Below, in pieces: positions 44,398 through 52,648 of a stretch of 64,000 bases of DNA. The stretch comes from Rudanella paleaurantiibacter (lineage in GTDB: Bacteria; Bacteroidota; Bacteroidia; Cytophagales; Spirosomataceae): contig NZ_WELI01000001.1 in NCBI RefSeq assembly GCF_009184635.1, positions 62,001 through 126,000 of the forward strand, written 5' to 3'. A model generated the notes under the pieces. It saw nothing but the letters and a program-made list of their open reading frames with translations. It had not been told where the DNA came from and made no database searches. Each line of letters opens with the position of its first letter. Positions within the stretch are counted from its first letter, which is position 1. The position numbers were made by a program, and so were the translations under genes.

Positions 44398-45888
44398 TTA
44401 AGCCGAAAGCGGGAAGTTGATTCGGAACGTGGTACCGAAGCCTTCTTTCGAGTCGACTTCAATGCTGCCTTTGTGGCTGTTCACAATGTTTTGCGTGGTG
44501 GTCAGGCCGAGGCCCATACCGCTGCTCTTACCCGTAAAGAAGGGGTCGAACAGCCGCTTGCGGTTTTCCTCCGAAATACCACTACCGTTGTCTTTTACTT
44601 CCACAATCACACGGTCGTCGTCGGAGCAGGACGTGCTCACGGTCAGAATTCCCTTACCGGGTTCCATGGCCTCTACGGCGTTGATAAAGATGTTGAGCAA
44701 GGCCGTTTTGATCTGCTCACTGTCGAGCAGGGCCGTGCAGGGGCTGGTGCAGTAGTTGGTCTGCAACTGCATGGATTTAAGCTTAAGCCGGTCCGAAACC
44801 AGGTGCAGCGTATCGCGCACAATGTTTGTCAGGTTTTGCGGCTTGCGGTCGAGCTCGCGCGGCTTTGAGGAATTGAGCATCTCGGTAATCAACTGCCCGA
44901 TGCGCTCCACGTTGCGCTGAATAATGTCGGTGAACACCTGCGTGCTGTCGTCGTCGGCGGGGAGTTCCTCCTTGAGCTGTTCGAGGGCAAGGCTGAGGTT
45001 GGTGAGCGGGTTCCGAACCTCGTGGGCAATGCTCCGGGCAATTTTGCCGGTCATCGACAGCTTCTCGGCCACAATCAGGTCTTGCTGTGCCCGCTTCTGC
45101 TCGGTTACGTCGCGAATAATGCCCTGATACCAGTTGGGTTGCCCCTGATTATCGTCGACGGCCCAGATCGACACCAGACAGGTGCGCTTGCGGCCCGCTT
45201 TGCTGATGAGAGTGGTTTCGTAATCCTTCAGCTGATTGTGCTCCCGGACGTTGAACCGAATTTCGCGCAGGGCGTCGATGTTGGTAAAAAGCCGGGCCAC
45301 ATTCATGTACTTCAGGTCGTCGCGGGTGTAGCCCAGCAGTTGTTCGACAGAGGGGTTGGCGTCCTGAAAAATCAGGTTGCTGTCCATCACAAAAATGGCG
45401 TCCATCGACCGTTCGAACAGCGCCCGGTACTTGTTCTCGTTTTTAGCCAGTTCGGCCAGGGTTTCGGCCTGCCGCAGGGCGTACCGGATACTCCGGCCCA
45501 GTACCTGCGCGTCGATGCGCCCTTTGACCAGATAATCGGCCGCCCCCAGTTCGAGGGCCGAGTTATCGACCGACAGATCATCCTGTCCCGTCAGCAGAAT
45601 CATGGGGGCCTGGCTACCCAGCCGGAATGCTTCCTGAATCAGGTCGATACCGGTATTCTCGCCGAGCCGGTAGTCGATCAGATACACGTCAAATTCGTTG
45701 CGCTGAATAGCTTTCAGCGCCGAATCGTAGTTGTCGATCCACTCGAGTCGGATGTTGGCGTTTTCCCGCGACGAAACCAGTGTACGCGTCAGCACGTAAT
45801 CGTCTTCATCGTCTTCCACCAGCAGAACCCTGATTTTGTCTTGTTTAGCCGGGGCTACGTCAAACGTAATTTTTTCCTGAGAAATCAT
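44398..45888 (-). CDS. Receiver-PAS-histidine kinase hybrid
   Basis: A 496-residue cytoplasmic sensor kinase with an N-terminal receiver domain (about 18-140; VLLVEDDEDD, phospho-acceptor Asp in YLIDYRLGE, Lys in LVKGR). A PAS/PAC domain lies at about 155-280 (ALFERSMDAIFVMD...), followed by HisKA with SIAHEVRNPLTNL (His near 289) and HATPase_c (NIFINAVEAM, DNGSGI, GMGLGL). The N-terminal receiver suggests that it is itself the output of a phosphorelay. No transmembrane segment. It is last in a three-gene run with a single-domain receiver and a multi-PAS kinase. Confidence 0.94.
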   Translation of the reverse strand: MISQEKITFDVAPAKQDKIRVLLVEDDEDDYVLTRTLVSSRENANIRLEWIDNYDSALKAIQRNEFDVYLIDYRLGENTGIDLIQEAFRLGSQAPMILLTGQDDLSVDNSALELGAADYLVKGRIDAQVLGRSIRYALRQAETLAELAKNENKYRALFERSMDAIFVMDSNLIFQDANPSVEQLLGYTRDDLKYMNVARLFTNIDALREIRFNVREHNQLKDYETTLISKAGRKRTCLVSIWAVDDNQGQPNWYQGIIRDVTEQKRAQQDLIVAEKLSMTGKIARSIAHEVRNPLTNLSLALEQLKEELPADDDSTQVFTDIIQRNVERIGQLITEMLNSSKPRELDRKPQNLTNIVRDTLHLVSDRLKLKSMQLQTNYCTSPCTALLDSEQIKTALLNIFINAVEAMEPGKGILTVSTSCSDDDRVIVEVKDNGSGISEENRKRLFDPFFTGKSSGMGLGLTTTQNIVNSHKGSIEVDSKEGFGTTFRINFPLSA

Positions 45889-45920
45889 GGTTAATATGGA
45901 TAGCAAAGGAGGCCTTTGGT

Positions 45921-46367
45921 TTACTGAGGCAGCCGAACCGTTTCGAGCCAGTATGCCTTCAATGCAGCGATAACCTCAACCAGCCGGTTGTAATTAAAGG
46001 GCTTGATTACAAAGGAATTGACGCCCAGATTGTACGAGCGCACCACATCTTCATCGGCCGAGGAGGTGGACATGACCACCACCGGCAACCGGCGCAGATT
46101 GGGGTTTTCCTTAATGAGGCCCAGGGCCTGAAAGCCGTTCATGCGGGGCATGTTCAGATCCAGAATCAGCAGGGTAGGGCGCGGAGCCGACTGAGCCGTG
46201 TAAGCGCCCCGTCCATTCAAATAATCGAGTAGTTCTTCCCCATTCTCAACAGATCTAACTTCGTGTGTGTAACCATTTTGTCGTAAAGCCTGCTCCAGAA
46301 ACATGCGGTCGTCGGCATCATCATCAGCAATCAGTATTAGCATGGAAGTACGCTGGGTATTGGTCAT
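45921..46367 (-). CDS. Single-domain response regulator (Rcp1-type)
   Basis: A 148-residue CheY-like receiver. The acidic cluster IADDDADD, the phospho-acceptor in LLILDLNMPRMNG, the Ser/Thr in VVMSTSS and the Lys in FVIKPFN are all present. The long insertion (NGRGAYTAQSAPRPT) before the active strand is typical of the Rcp1 group that partners phytochrome-like kinases. It lies between two kinase genes, 32 and 46 bp away, and so could shuttle phosphate between them. Confidence 0.94.
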   Translation of the reverse strand: MTNTQRTSMLILIADDDADDRMFLEQALRQNGYTHEVRSVENGEELLDYLNGRGAYTAQSAPRPTLLILDLNMPRMNGFQALGLIKENPNLRRLPVVVMSTSSADEDVVRSYNLGVNSFVIKPFNYNRLVEVIAALKAYWLETVRLPQ

Positions 46368-46413
46368 GACCGGAAAGTTAGTAGCAACTAATCCAATAGT
46401 AATGTAAAACTAC

Positions 46414-48708
46414 TTAATTGATAGGTAATAAGAGCTTAAAAGTGGCGCCTTTATTTGGATAACCCTCGGCCACAATCTCACCCCCGTGATTCTGAGCAAT
46501 CTTTTGTACGATGGCAAGGCCGATTCCGGTGCCACTATACTCGCTGCGGCCGTGCAAACGCCCAAAAACCTGAAAAATGCGCTGGGCGTGCTGCTGTTCA
46601 AACCCGATTCCATTGTCGGTAACAACCACCTCAACCACCAGCCGACGCTCGTCGGTAGGGTCCATGTGCAGGTTGGCCGAGATGTTGATCATGGGTTGCA
46701 CGCCCGCCCGCGTGAACTTGAGGGCGTTGGATAGCAGATTCTGAAACAGTTGCCGAAACTGACTGGCATCGCCCTGCACCACGGGGAGTGACCCTACGTG
46801 GATGTGGGCGCTTTTTTCGCGGATATTGGCTTCCAGATCGTCGATTACCTCGGCCACAATCTGGTTCAGGTTAGCGGGTTTAAACGGGTTCGTTTGGGCC
46901 GAAAGCCGGGAGTACGTCAGCAAATCGTGAATCAGGGCCGACATGCGCCGGGCTGCCAGTTGCATCCGCTGCACCAGATCGTAGCCGGTTTCGCCCAGGG
47001 CCTCGCGGTACTGATCGGCCAGTACGTCGCCAAATGATTGCACTTTGCGCAGGGGCTCCTGCAAATCGTGCGAGGCCACGTAGGCAAACTGTTCCAGATT
47101 GGCGTTCGACCGTTTCAGCTCGTTGACCGATTCTTCCAGCTGCCGCTGAAACAGCCGGTTCTGGGTCACATTCCGAAACGTAAGCATAGCCATCACCGTT
47201 TGGTCGGCATCGTTGTGAACCGGGGCAAAAAACACCTCATAAATCTGGTCGCCTACCTGCTCTTCCATCCGTTGACTACGGCCCGATAGGGCTTCGGTAA
47301 AGTTGGCCAGACCTTTCTCCCTGAACTCGGGTACCACCATTTGGACAAAAGGCTGGTTGGTGAGCGCCTGATTACTACTGACCCGAAAAGCGGGCGGCAG
47401 GTCGCCGTTGGCGTACAGAATTCGGAGCGTATGGTCGCAAACGAGCACACCCGTTTCGGGCACATTGTTGGAAAGGGCCTTGAACAGAATCGACTCGCCC
47501 ATGAGTGCGTGTTGCGCCTTCCGAACGTCGGTAATGTTCATAAAGGCAACCACCAGCCGGTTGCTGCCCGATGGCGAAACTGACACGTCGAGCCAGCGCT
47601 CAAAACCATCCTGATTCATGTACACCTCCTGCCGGTGCTCTTTCTGTTCGCGCAAACTCGTTGTGTAGAGGTCGAAGAGGCCCGTGTCAATATGCCAGGG
47701 GCAGCACGTGAGCAGACTTTTGCCAAGTAGCTCGGCTTCGGTGGTTTCCAGGAACCGTTCGGCGGCCCGGTTGACCACCACAAACCGGAAGTCGATCAGT
47801 TGGTGCCCGGCATCATACACCGCTTCGAGCGAAACCAGACAACTGATCGACCCGTTGAGCACCACCCGGAGCCAGTCGGCCTGCTGCTGTACGGTTTCGA
47901 GCGCCAGCCGCGATTCGGTGATGTCCATGAAGGTCACCAGCAACGTGTCTTCGCCCAGTCGGCGGGCCGACTCTTCGAGCCAGAGGGGTTGCTCGTCGCC
48001 GTTATACAGGGCCTGCATTCGCTGAGGCTGCCCGGTTTCCATGGCCTTCACGTACATGTCGAATAGCCCCATCGACAGGTTCTCGGGGAATAGCTGAAGC
48101 AGCTGCTGCCCGATCATGGTCGATTCGGGCATGTTCAGGTACACCTCGGCGGCCTGATTGGCGGTCAGAATCTCAAAATCCTCAATCTGGCCCTCGGCAT
48201 TGCGCATGGCCCGGAAGGTCATGATGCTATTGATGGAGCCATCGAGCACACTGTTGAGCGTATCAACCAGTTCGCGGTGCCGAATTTCGGTTTCTTTGCG
48301 GGAGGTAATGTCGCTGAAGTTCAGAACCAGGCCATCCTGCCATACACTCGCCGAGTAAGCGTACCACGATCGGCGTTCGGTCTCGTAATGCTCGTACTCG
48401 AACGGCTCACCCGTACTGATTAGTCGCACGCATCGGTCAAACAACCCGGTTTGTTTTGCCTGTGGATACCGCTGGAGCAGGGTATGCCCGGCGAGGCCGT
48501 CGGCCGGATAGCCCGCCAGTTGCCGGGCAGCCGGGTTCATGCTTACTCCCAGAAAATCGTACACGACCCCGGCCGTGTCGCGCAGGGGTTTGTAAATCTC
48601 AATCCCGTTGGGCGAATTAGTAAGCAGATTATGCAGCAGTTCGGCCTGGGGCTGATTCTTGGTTTCGTCCAGTCCAAACAAGGCATTCATCTGATTGGCA
48701 GGGTTCAT
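46414..48708 (-). CDS. Multi-PAS histidine kinase
   Basis: A 764-residue cytosolic kinase. The first 500 residues contain four PAS-like units separated by related phrases (MNPAARQLAGYPADG, TANQAAEVYLNMPES, VNRAAERFLETTEA, YANGDLPPAFRVSSNQ). There are internal similarities such as PQRMQALYNGDEQPLWLEES and HRQEVYMNQDGFERWLDVS. HisKA has YVASHDLQEPLRKVQSFG (His near 547), the phytochrome-type H-box. HATPase_c shows LLSNALKFT, DNGIGFE and GTGIGLAIVQKI. It is the promoter-proximal gene of the signalling operon. Confidence 0.94.
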   Translation of the reverse strand: MNPANQMNALFGLDETKNQPQAELLHNLLTNSPNGIEIYKPLRDTAGVVYDFLGVSMNPAARQLAGYPADGLAGHTLLQRYPQAKQTGLFDRCVRLISTGEPFEYEHYETERRSWYAYSASVWQDGLVLNFSDITSRKETEIRHRELVDTLNSVLDGSINSIMTFRAMRNAEGQIEDFEILTANQAAEVYLNMPESTMIGQQLLQLFPENLSMGLFDMYVKAMETGQPQRMQALYNGDEQPLWLEESARRLGEDTLLVTFMDITESRLALETVQQQADWLRVVLNGSISCLVSLEAVYDAGHQLIDFRFVVVNRAAERFLETTEAELLGKSLLTCCPWHIDTGLFDLYTTSLREQKEHRQEVYMNQDGFERWLDVSVSPSGSNRLVVAFMNITDVRKAQHALMGESILFKALSNNVPETGVLVCDHTLRILYANGDLPPAFRVSSNQALTNQPFVQMVVPEFREKGLANFTEALSGRSQRMEEQVGDQIYEVFFAPVHNDADQTVMAMLTFRNVTQNRLFQRQLEESVNELKRSNANLEQFAYVASHDLQEPLRKVQSFGDVLADQYREALGETGYDLVQRMQLAARRMSALIHDLLTYSRLSAQTNPFKPANLNQIVAEVIDDLEANIREKSAHIHVGSLPVVQGDASQFRQLFQNLLSNALKFTRAGVQPMINISANLHMDPTDERRLVVEVVVTDNGIGFEQQHAQRIFQVFGRLHGRSEYSGTGIGLAIVQKIAQNHGGEIVAEGYPNKGATFKLLLPIN

Positions 48709-48954
48709 TCTGGTAATAGTTAAGAACGGTGGGTTGGTTGATTAATTCCCCGATTTGGGGAGACGAATACGCAGTTCATGGGGGTAAACCACTTACTTGG
48801 GTACGTCAATCAACCAGTTAATATGCAAGTAAACAGGGTCATAATCAGTTTCCAAACGTATTTATGACGTTCGGCGATTAACTCTGGCACGAAATTGACC
48901 CTATACCTGAGCAATAATGCTTTAGTCGGCATTGTCAACTAACCATTACACGTT

Positions 48955-49611
48955 ATGAAAACTACACGCAAATCATGGTTGGCTTTAGGTCTTATGGGTC
49001 TCGGAGCCTTCTTGTTTCAACCTACCGACGCCAATGCACAGAACCGGGTTCGGGCGGGTATCAAAGGCGGTTTCAACGCCAGTTCCATCTCGTTCGAAAA
49101 CGCCAATGCCAACGACCGTAAAGAACGGTACGGCTTTCACGGGGGGGTATATGCTCAGATTCCGGCGGGCGAGTTTTTTGCCATTCAGCCTGAGTTATTG
49201 TACTCGGCCAAGGGGGCTTCGGCCAACTATAATCTGAGTGCGGGGGGCTTTAATTTGCAGGGCCGAAACACATTCCGGCTCAATTACGCTGAATTGCCCG
49301 TACTGGCAACGTTTAAGTTGGGCAACACCGTTGAGTTACAGGCTGGCCCATATGCCGCTTATCTTGTCAACTCCAACGTAAGTTCTACGGGTGATCTCGG
49401 AAGCAGCACACTGGCTCTTAACCGCGATGCTTTCAATAAGTTTGATTACGGTGTAGCCGGTGGTCTGAACGTATTTCTGGGTAAAGCTCTGATTGGCCTG
49501 CGCTATGGTCAGGGTCTGCAAAATATTGCCAACTCGGCAGCCGCCCGCACGGTATTGGGTAATGCCAAAAACGGCGTCGGGATGATCTCGGTTGGTTTCA
49601 GTGTTAACTAA
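48955..49611 (+). CDS. PorT-like outer-membrane beta-barrel protein
   Basis: A 218-residue protein with a cleavable signal peptide (SWLALGLMGLGAFLFQPTDANAQ). The mature chain begins VRAGIKGGFNASSI and continues with EFFAIQPELLYSAKGA, RLNYAELPVLATFKLG and LQAGPYAAYLV. These are the strands of the PorT/OMP_b-brl_2 family barrels of Bacteroidota. It ends in FSVN. Ligand and role unknown. The start context is ACACGTTATG. A strong terminator follows. Confidence 0.93.
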   Translation: MKTTRKSWLALGLMGLGAFLFQPTDANAQNRVRAGIKGGFNASSISFENANANDRKERYGFHGGVYAQIPAGEFFAIQPELLYSAKGASANYNLSAGGFNLQGRNTFRLNYAELPVLATFKLGNTVELQAGPYAAYLVNSNVSSTGDLGSSTLALNRDAFNKFDYGVAGGLNVFLGKALIGLRYGQGLQNIANSAAARTVLGNAKNGVGMISVGFSVN

Positions 49612-49633
49612 TCGGCTTAGATTCACTCATAAT

Positions 49634-49675
49634 AAATCGGGGTCGGTAGCTAAATGCTGCCGACCCCGATTTGTA
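49634..49675 (+). terminator. Terminator of the barrel gene
   Basis: AAATCGGGGTCGGTAGC pairs with GCTGCCGACCCCGATTT (17 bp, one G-T wobble, loop of 5), 22 bp after the stop. The T-tract is short. Confidence 0.75.
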
Positions 49676-49760
49676 TTGGTGCCAAAGAGTGAAACGTGAT
49701 ACCTCGCGTCTTAATAACCGTAAACCGTAAGTAATCAGGCAGAATTAAGTTGGGCTTTGG

Positions 49761-49833
49761 TTTGTCATCCCGACGCAGGAGGGATCTTTCTAATTGACTG
49801 ACTGTAAGATCCCTCCTGCGTCGGGATGACAAA
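49761..49833. repeat. Perfect 28-bp inverted repeat (GTCATCCCGACGCAGGAGGGATC family)
   Basis: Arms 49761-49788 and 49806-49833 are exact complements with a 17-nt loop. The core is an interspersed element common in Bacteroidota genomes. Confidence 0.88.
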
Positions 49834-49905
49834 AACGTCTATTTAAGTAATTCAGTTTAATTCTGCTTAACTACTTAAGTGCCTTATCTAAAATACTTTA
49901 AAGTA

Positions 49906-49946
49906 TGCATTTTGTCATGCTGACGAAGGAAGCATGACAAAATGCA
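49906..49946. repeat. Perfect 16-bp inverted repeat
   Basis: TGCATTTTGTCATGCT (49906-49921) and AGCATGACAAAATGCA (49931-49946) with a 9-nt loop. The TGTCATGCTGACGAAGGAAGCAT text is another recurrent Bacteroidota intergenic motif. Confidence 0.8.
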
Positions 49947-50019
49947 CGCCAATATATAACCTAAACTACTTTGGGTGACCTACTTAAACTGTAAACTCTA
50001 AACCGTAAACTCTAAACTC

Positions 50020-51507
50020 TTATAAGTGTATGTCGTACGCTTTGAGTTTGTTGTAAAGCGTTTTGCGGTCAATGTTAAGCACCTCGGCGGCTTTGGTTTT
50101 GTTGTAGCCCGTTTTTTCGAGGACTTTCAGGATAGCGGCTCGCTCGGCATTTTCCGATACCGACTTCAGGTTGCTGGCTGGTTGCGCGATAACCGTTGCC
50201 CCGGCCCGAATCATGTCGGGATACACCTGAACCCCAGCCGCTACACTCTGCTCTTCGGGATGGAAGTACGTCGGGTGAACTATCTCGTGGGGGAGGGCCT
50301 CAACCTGTACGTAATCGCCCTGGGTGAGTAGCACTGCCCGCTTCACCACGTTCTGCAATTCGCGCAGGTTGCCGTGCCAATAGTAGTCGCGGAGCTTTTC
50401 TTTTGCTTCGTCCTCAAAACCCTGCACCTCTTTTTCTAACTGTTGGTTGGCCAGTTGGAGAAAGTGCTCGGCAAAAATCATGATGTCGGTACGGCGTTCG
50501 CGGAGGGGGGCCAGCTCAATCCGAAACTCATCGATCCGGTGGTAAATGTCCTCGCGGAAACGACCCTGACGCACGGCGTCGCGCAGGTCTTCGTTGGTGG
50601 CACATACAATGCGCACATCGACCGGAATATCCTGGTTGCTACCGATACGCCGAATCTTGCGCTCCTGAAGCACCCGCAGCAGTTTAATCTGGTTGTCGTA
50701 CGACAGGTTGCCAATTTCGTCGAGAAACAGCGTGCCGCCGTTGGCGTACTCGAAACTACCCGCTTTGTCGGACAGGGCCCCCGTAAAAGCCCCTTTTACG
50801 TGGCCGAATAGTTCGCTACCGGCCAGGTCTTTTGAGAGCGCCCCGCAGTCGATGGCTACAAACGGTTTTTCGGCCCGTTTGCTGCGCAGGTGAATGGCGT
50901 TGGCTACAAATTCTTTCCCCGTTCCGGTTTCGCCCGTGATAATCACCGACATGTTGGTCGGGGCAATTAGTTCAATGTGTTTCTGAAGCTGTTCGGCGGC
51001 CCGGCTCTTGCCAAAAATGAAGCGCTTGCCGTCGGGTGCCATCGTGGCGGCCTTGGCACCCCGGCCCGATGTTCCTTTAGCGGGGGCTGAGGCTGGTGCC
51101 GTTTCGGTTTCGGTGGCGGCTCCGGCGGGGTTGGTCAGGGTTTGCTGACGCCGGTCGAGCGCACTTTTAATGGTGTACAGAATTTCGTCGGGGTACAGTG
51201 GCTTGGTTACGTAATCAAAGGCACCGTATTTGAGGGCCTGTACCGCAATCCGAACGTCGGAGTACCCGGTTATGATGATAACCGCCGTTGATGGGCTGAT
51301 GACTTTGATCCGGCGCAGCATTTCGAGGCCGTCGATATCCGGAAGTTTGAAATCGCAGATAACCAGTTCGAAGGCATCTTTGCGGATCTGGGCCAGGCCG
51401 TCTTCACCCCGCTGGGACGAAGCCGTTTTGTAGCCCTGCTTCGACAGAAACCGTTCGAGCAACAGGCAGATATCGTTATTATCGTCAACTATGAGAATAC
51501 GTTCCAT
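50020..51507 (-). CDS. Sigma-54-dependent response regulator (NtrC/AtoC type)
   Basis: A 495-residue activator. The receiver is at about 1-120 (ILIVDDNNDIC, phospho-acceptor in LVICDFKLPDIDG, Lys in YVTKPLYP). A linker rich in Ala/Thr/Gly follows. The AAA+ domain at about 165-400 has Walker A GETGTGKE, the sigma-54 contact loop GAFTGA, Walker B LFLDEIGN and the arginine finger. The Fis-type helix-turn-helix is at the end (NKTKAAEVLNIDRKTLYNKL). The ATG at 51507 immediately precedes the receiver. A single-domain receiver gene lies 132 bp upstream. Targets would carry GG-N10-GC sigma-54 promoters. Confidence 0.95.
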   Translation of the reverse strand: MERILIVDDNNDICLLLERFLSKQGYKTASSQRGEDGLAQIRKDAFELVICDFKLPDIDGLEMLRRIKVISPSTAVIIITGYSDVRIAVQALKYGAFDYVTKPLYPDEILYTIKSALDRRQQTLTNPAGAATETETAPASAPAKGTSGRGAKAATMAPDGKRFIFGKSRAAEQLQKHIELIAPTNMSVIITGETGTGKEFVANAIHLRSKRAEKPFVAIDCGALSKDLAGSELFGHVKGAFTGALSDKAGSFEYANGGTLFLDEIGNLSYDNQIKLLRVLQERKIRRIGSNQDIPVDVRIVCATNEDLRDAVRQGRFREDIYHRIDEFRIELAPLRERRTDIMIFAEHFLQLANQQLEKEVQGFEDEAKEKLRDYYWHGNLRELQNVVKRAVLLTQGDYVQVEALPHEIVHPTYFHPEEQSVAAGVQVYPDMIRAGATVIAQPASNLKSVSENAERAAILKVLEKTGYNKTKAAEVLNIDRKTLYNKLKAYDIHL

Positions 51508-51639
51508 GGGCGGTAGTGTCAATGAAAGCAAAAGGTGTTGGCAGGGCAAAGCAAAAGAGCGTCGTGTATCGACACGACTACCCACGAACACGCGTTTTAT
51601 GAAATCGGGTGATGCAGATGCAGCCTATACAAAGATAAC

Positions 51640-52005
51640 TTATTCCGAAATAGCTTGCAGGGCCTGTTCAACCGATTTCCGGGTGAATGGTTTGCCGATA
51701 AAATAGTCGGCTCCTTGTTCAGTGGCTCTTGATCGCTCGGCGTTACCATCGAAGGCACTAATCATGATCACCTTGGTCTCATTGTGGGTGGTTTTGATGG
51801 TTGGGAGCAGATCAAAACCTAACCCATCGGGCAGGTTCAAATCGAGAAATACGGCGTCGAACTGTTGCGAACGCAAACACCGACGACCTTCCTCCAGAAA
51901 ATGGGCACAGGTGGGCTGATATCCTAACCGTCGTAACAAACCTGATAGCAATAAGCATATATCAGCTTCATCGTCAACGATCAAGACTCGTTTTATAGTT
52001 GTCAT
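51640..52005 (-). CDS. Single-domain response regulator
   Basis: A 121-residue receiver with VLIVDDEADIC, the phospho-acceptor in AVFLDLNLPDGLG, Ser in VIMISAF and Lys in FIGKPF. It has no output domain. The upstream GTG-initiated extension is not typical of receivers, so the ATG at 52005 is used. It is closely similar in style to the receiver of the adjacent NtrC-type protein and could feed or buffer its phosphorelay (inference). Confidence 0.92.
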   Translation of the reverse strand: MTTIKRVLIVDDEADICLLLSGLLRRLGYQPTCAHFLEEGRRCLRSQQFDAVFLDLNLPDGLGFDLLPTIKTTHNETKVIMISAFDGNAERSRATEQGADYFIGKPFTRKSVEQALQAISE

Positions 52006-52242
52006 ATCATATTTCACGGTGGGGCGTACTTGCTGACCCGTGTTGGTTCCTATTGCTCGTATCACGATGCAAACAATTCAAAGTTCGGTAATGAACTATT
52101 CTAAATTGATGCCTAACTCAACCGGGCCAGCAACTGGGGTGATCTTTTAAGGTTCAAAAACCACAGTATGAGCTATTTAATAAGTTTATGCGAAGTTTTT
52201 TTGTCTATTTCGCTAAATAACTTAACCTGACCGAGTGCGTGA

Positions 52243-52276
52243 AATCTCTACAGTATATTCTACAACTGTAGAGATT
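52243..52276. promoter_or_regulatory. Perfect 12-bp inverted repeat
   Basis: AATCTCTACAGT (52243-52254) and ACTGTAGAGATT (52265-52276) are separated by 10 bp. The sequence is unlike the intergenic repeat families of this window, so an operator is possible. It lies 140 bp before the candidate RNA and 238 bp before the receiver gene. Confidence 0.45.
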
Positions 52277-52414
52277 ATTCTACGATTTTTATACTACCCA
52301 CTTTTGTCTACAAAAGCGGCTTATTTGTTTTTTACCGCTCATTTTCAACTAATAAGCGGCTCTTACTCTACTAACCACAAAGGTTATCATTTTCTGGCAT
52401 AACTTTTTCTATAA

Positions 52415-52648
52415 ACTTAACCGAAGCGAGACACAGCAATGGGCTTCGGCCTCCATGCTGCTCTGATTTACTCAACTATTGCCTCAACGAATGTTTGCCT
52501 GCCCGTCGCACTCTTTTGGTGGGCAAACAATGAAAAAATAACAAAGACATTTTCGCTGTCTCGACACAGCAGCGAGCCAATTTAGGTTAAGTACAAGTTA
52601 CGGTGGGTACGGAATTCCTGCGCCAATTTGAGCGCAGGAATTTTTTGT
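52415..52648 (+). ncRNA. Candidate structured non-coding RNA
   Basis: On the plus strand ACTTAACC (52415-52422) can close with GGTTAAGT (52585-52592), and CGAGACA (52427-52433) with TGTCTCG (52557-52563). Inside are a hairpin closed by CAGCA/TGCTG with a C(UUCG)G tetraloop (52434-52460) and an 8-bp hairpin TGTTTGCC/GGCAAACA (52492-52529). A strong terminator ends at 52648. A near -7 box TAACTTTT is at 52400-52407. The nested layout and roughly 180-nt closed domain are reminiscent of 6S-like RNAs, but I cannot assign a family. Confidence 0.45.
52613..52648 (+). terminator. Plus-strand intrinsic terminator
   Basis: Perfect 11-bp arms AATTCCTGCGC (52613-52623) and GCGCAGGAATT (52632-52642) followed by TTTTG. 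The T-tract is only on the plus strand, where no protein gene ends; on the minus strand the stem is followed by CCGTACC. Confidence 0.8.

Larger units (their letters stand above)
49612..50019. other. 408-bp intergenic region with stacked palindromes
   Basis: Holds the terminator of the barrel gene, two perfect inverted repeats (49761-49833 and 49906-49946), and a tail of short direct repeats (GTAAACTCTAAACCGTAAAC, 49990-50019). No ORF is convincing. Confidence 0.75.
52006..52648. other. 643-bp gap; candidate RNA gene in its right half
   Basis: Both flanking genes are on the minus strand. The left half contains a 12-bp perfect palindrome (52243-52276) in AT-rich DNA; the right half contains nested hairpins ending in a plus-strand terminator, listed separately. 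No ORF longer than 20 codons on the plus strand is plausible. Confidence 0.7.

Noticed and set aside
52493-52543. 16-codon ORF (MFACPSHS...) inside the RNA candidate
   Set aside because: Too short, overlaps a hairpin, and has no start-site signal.
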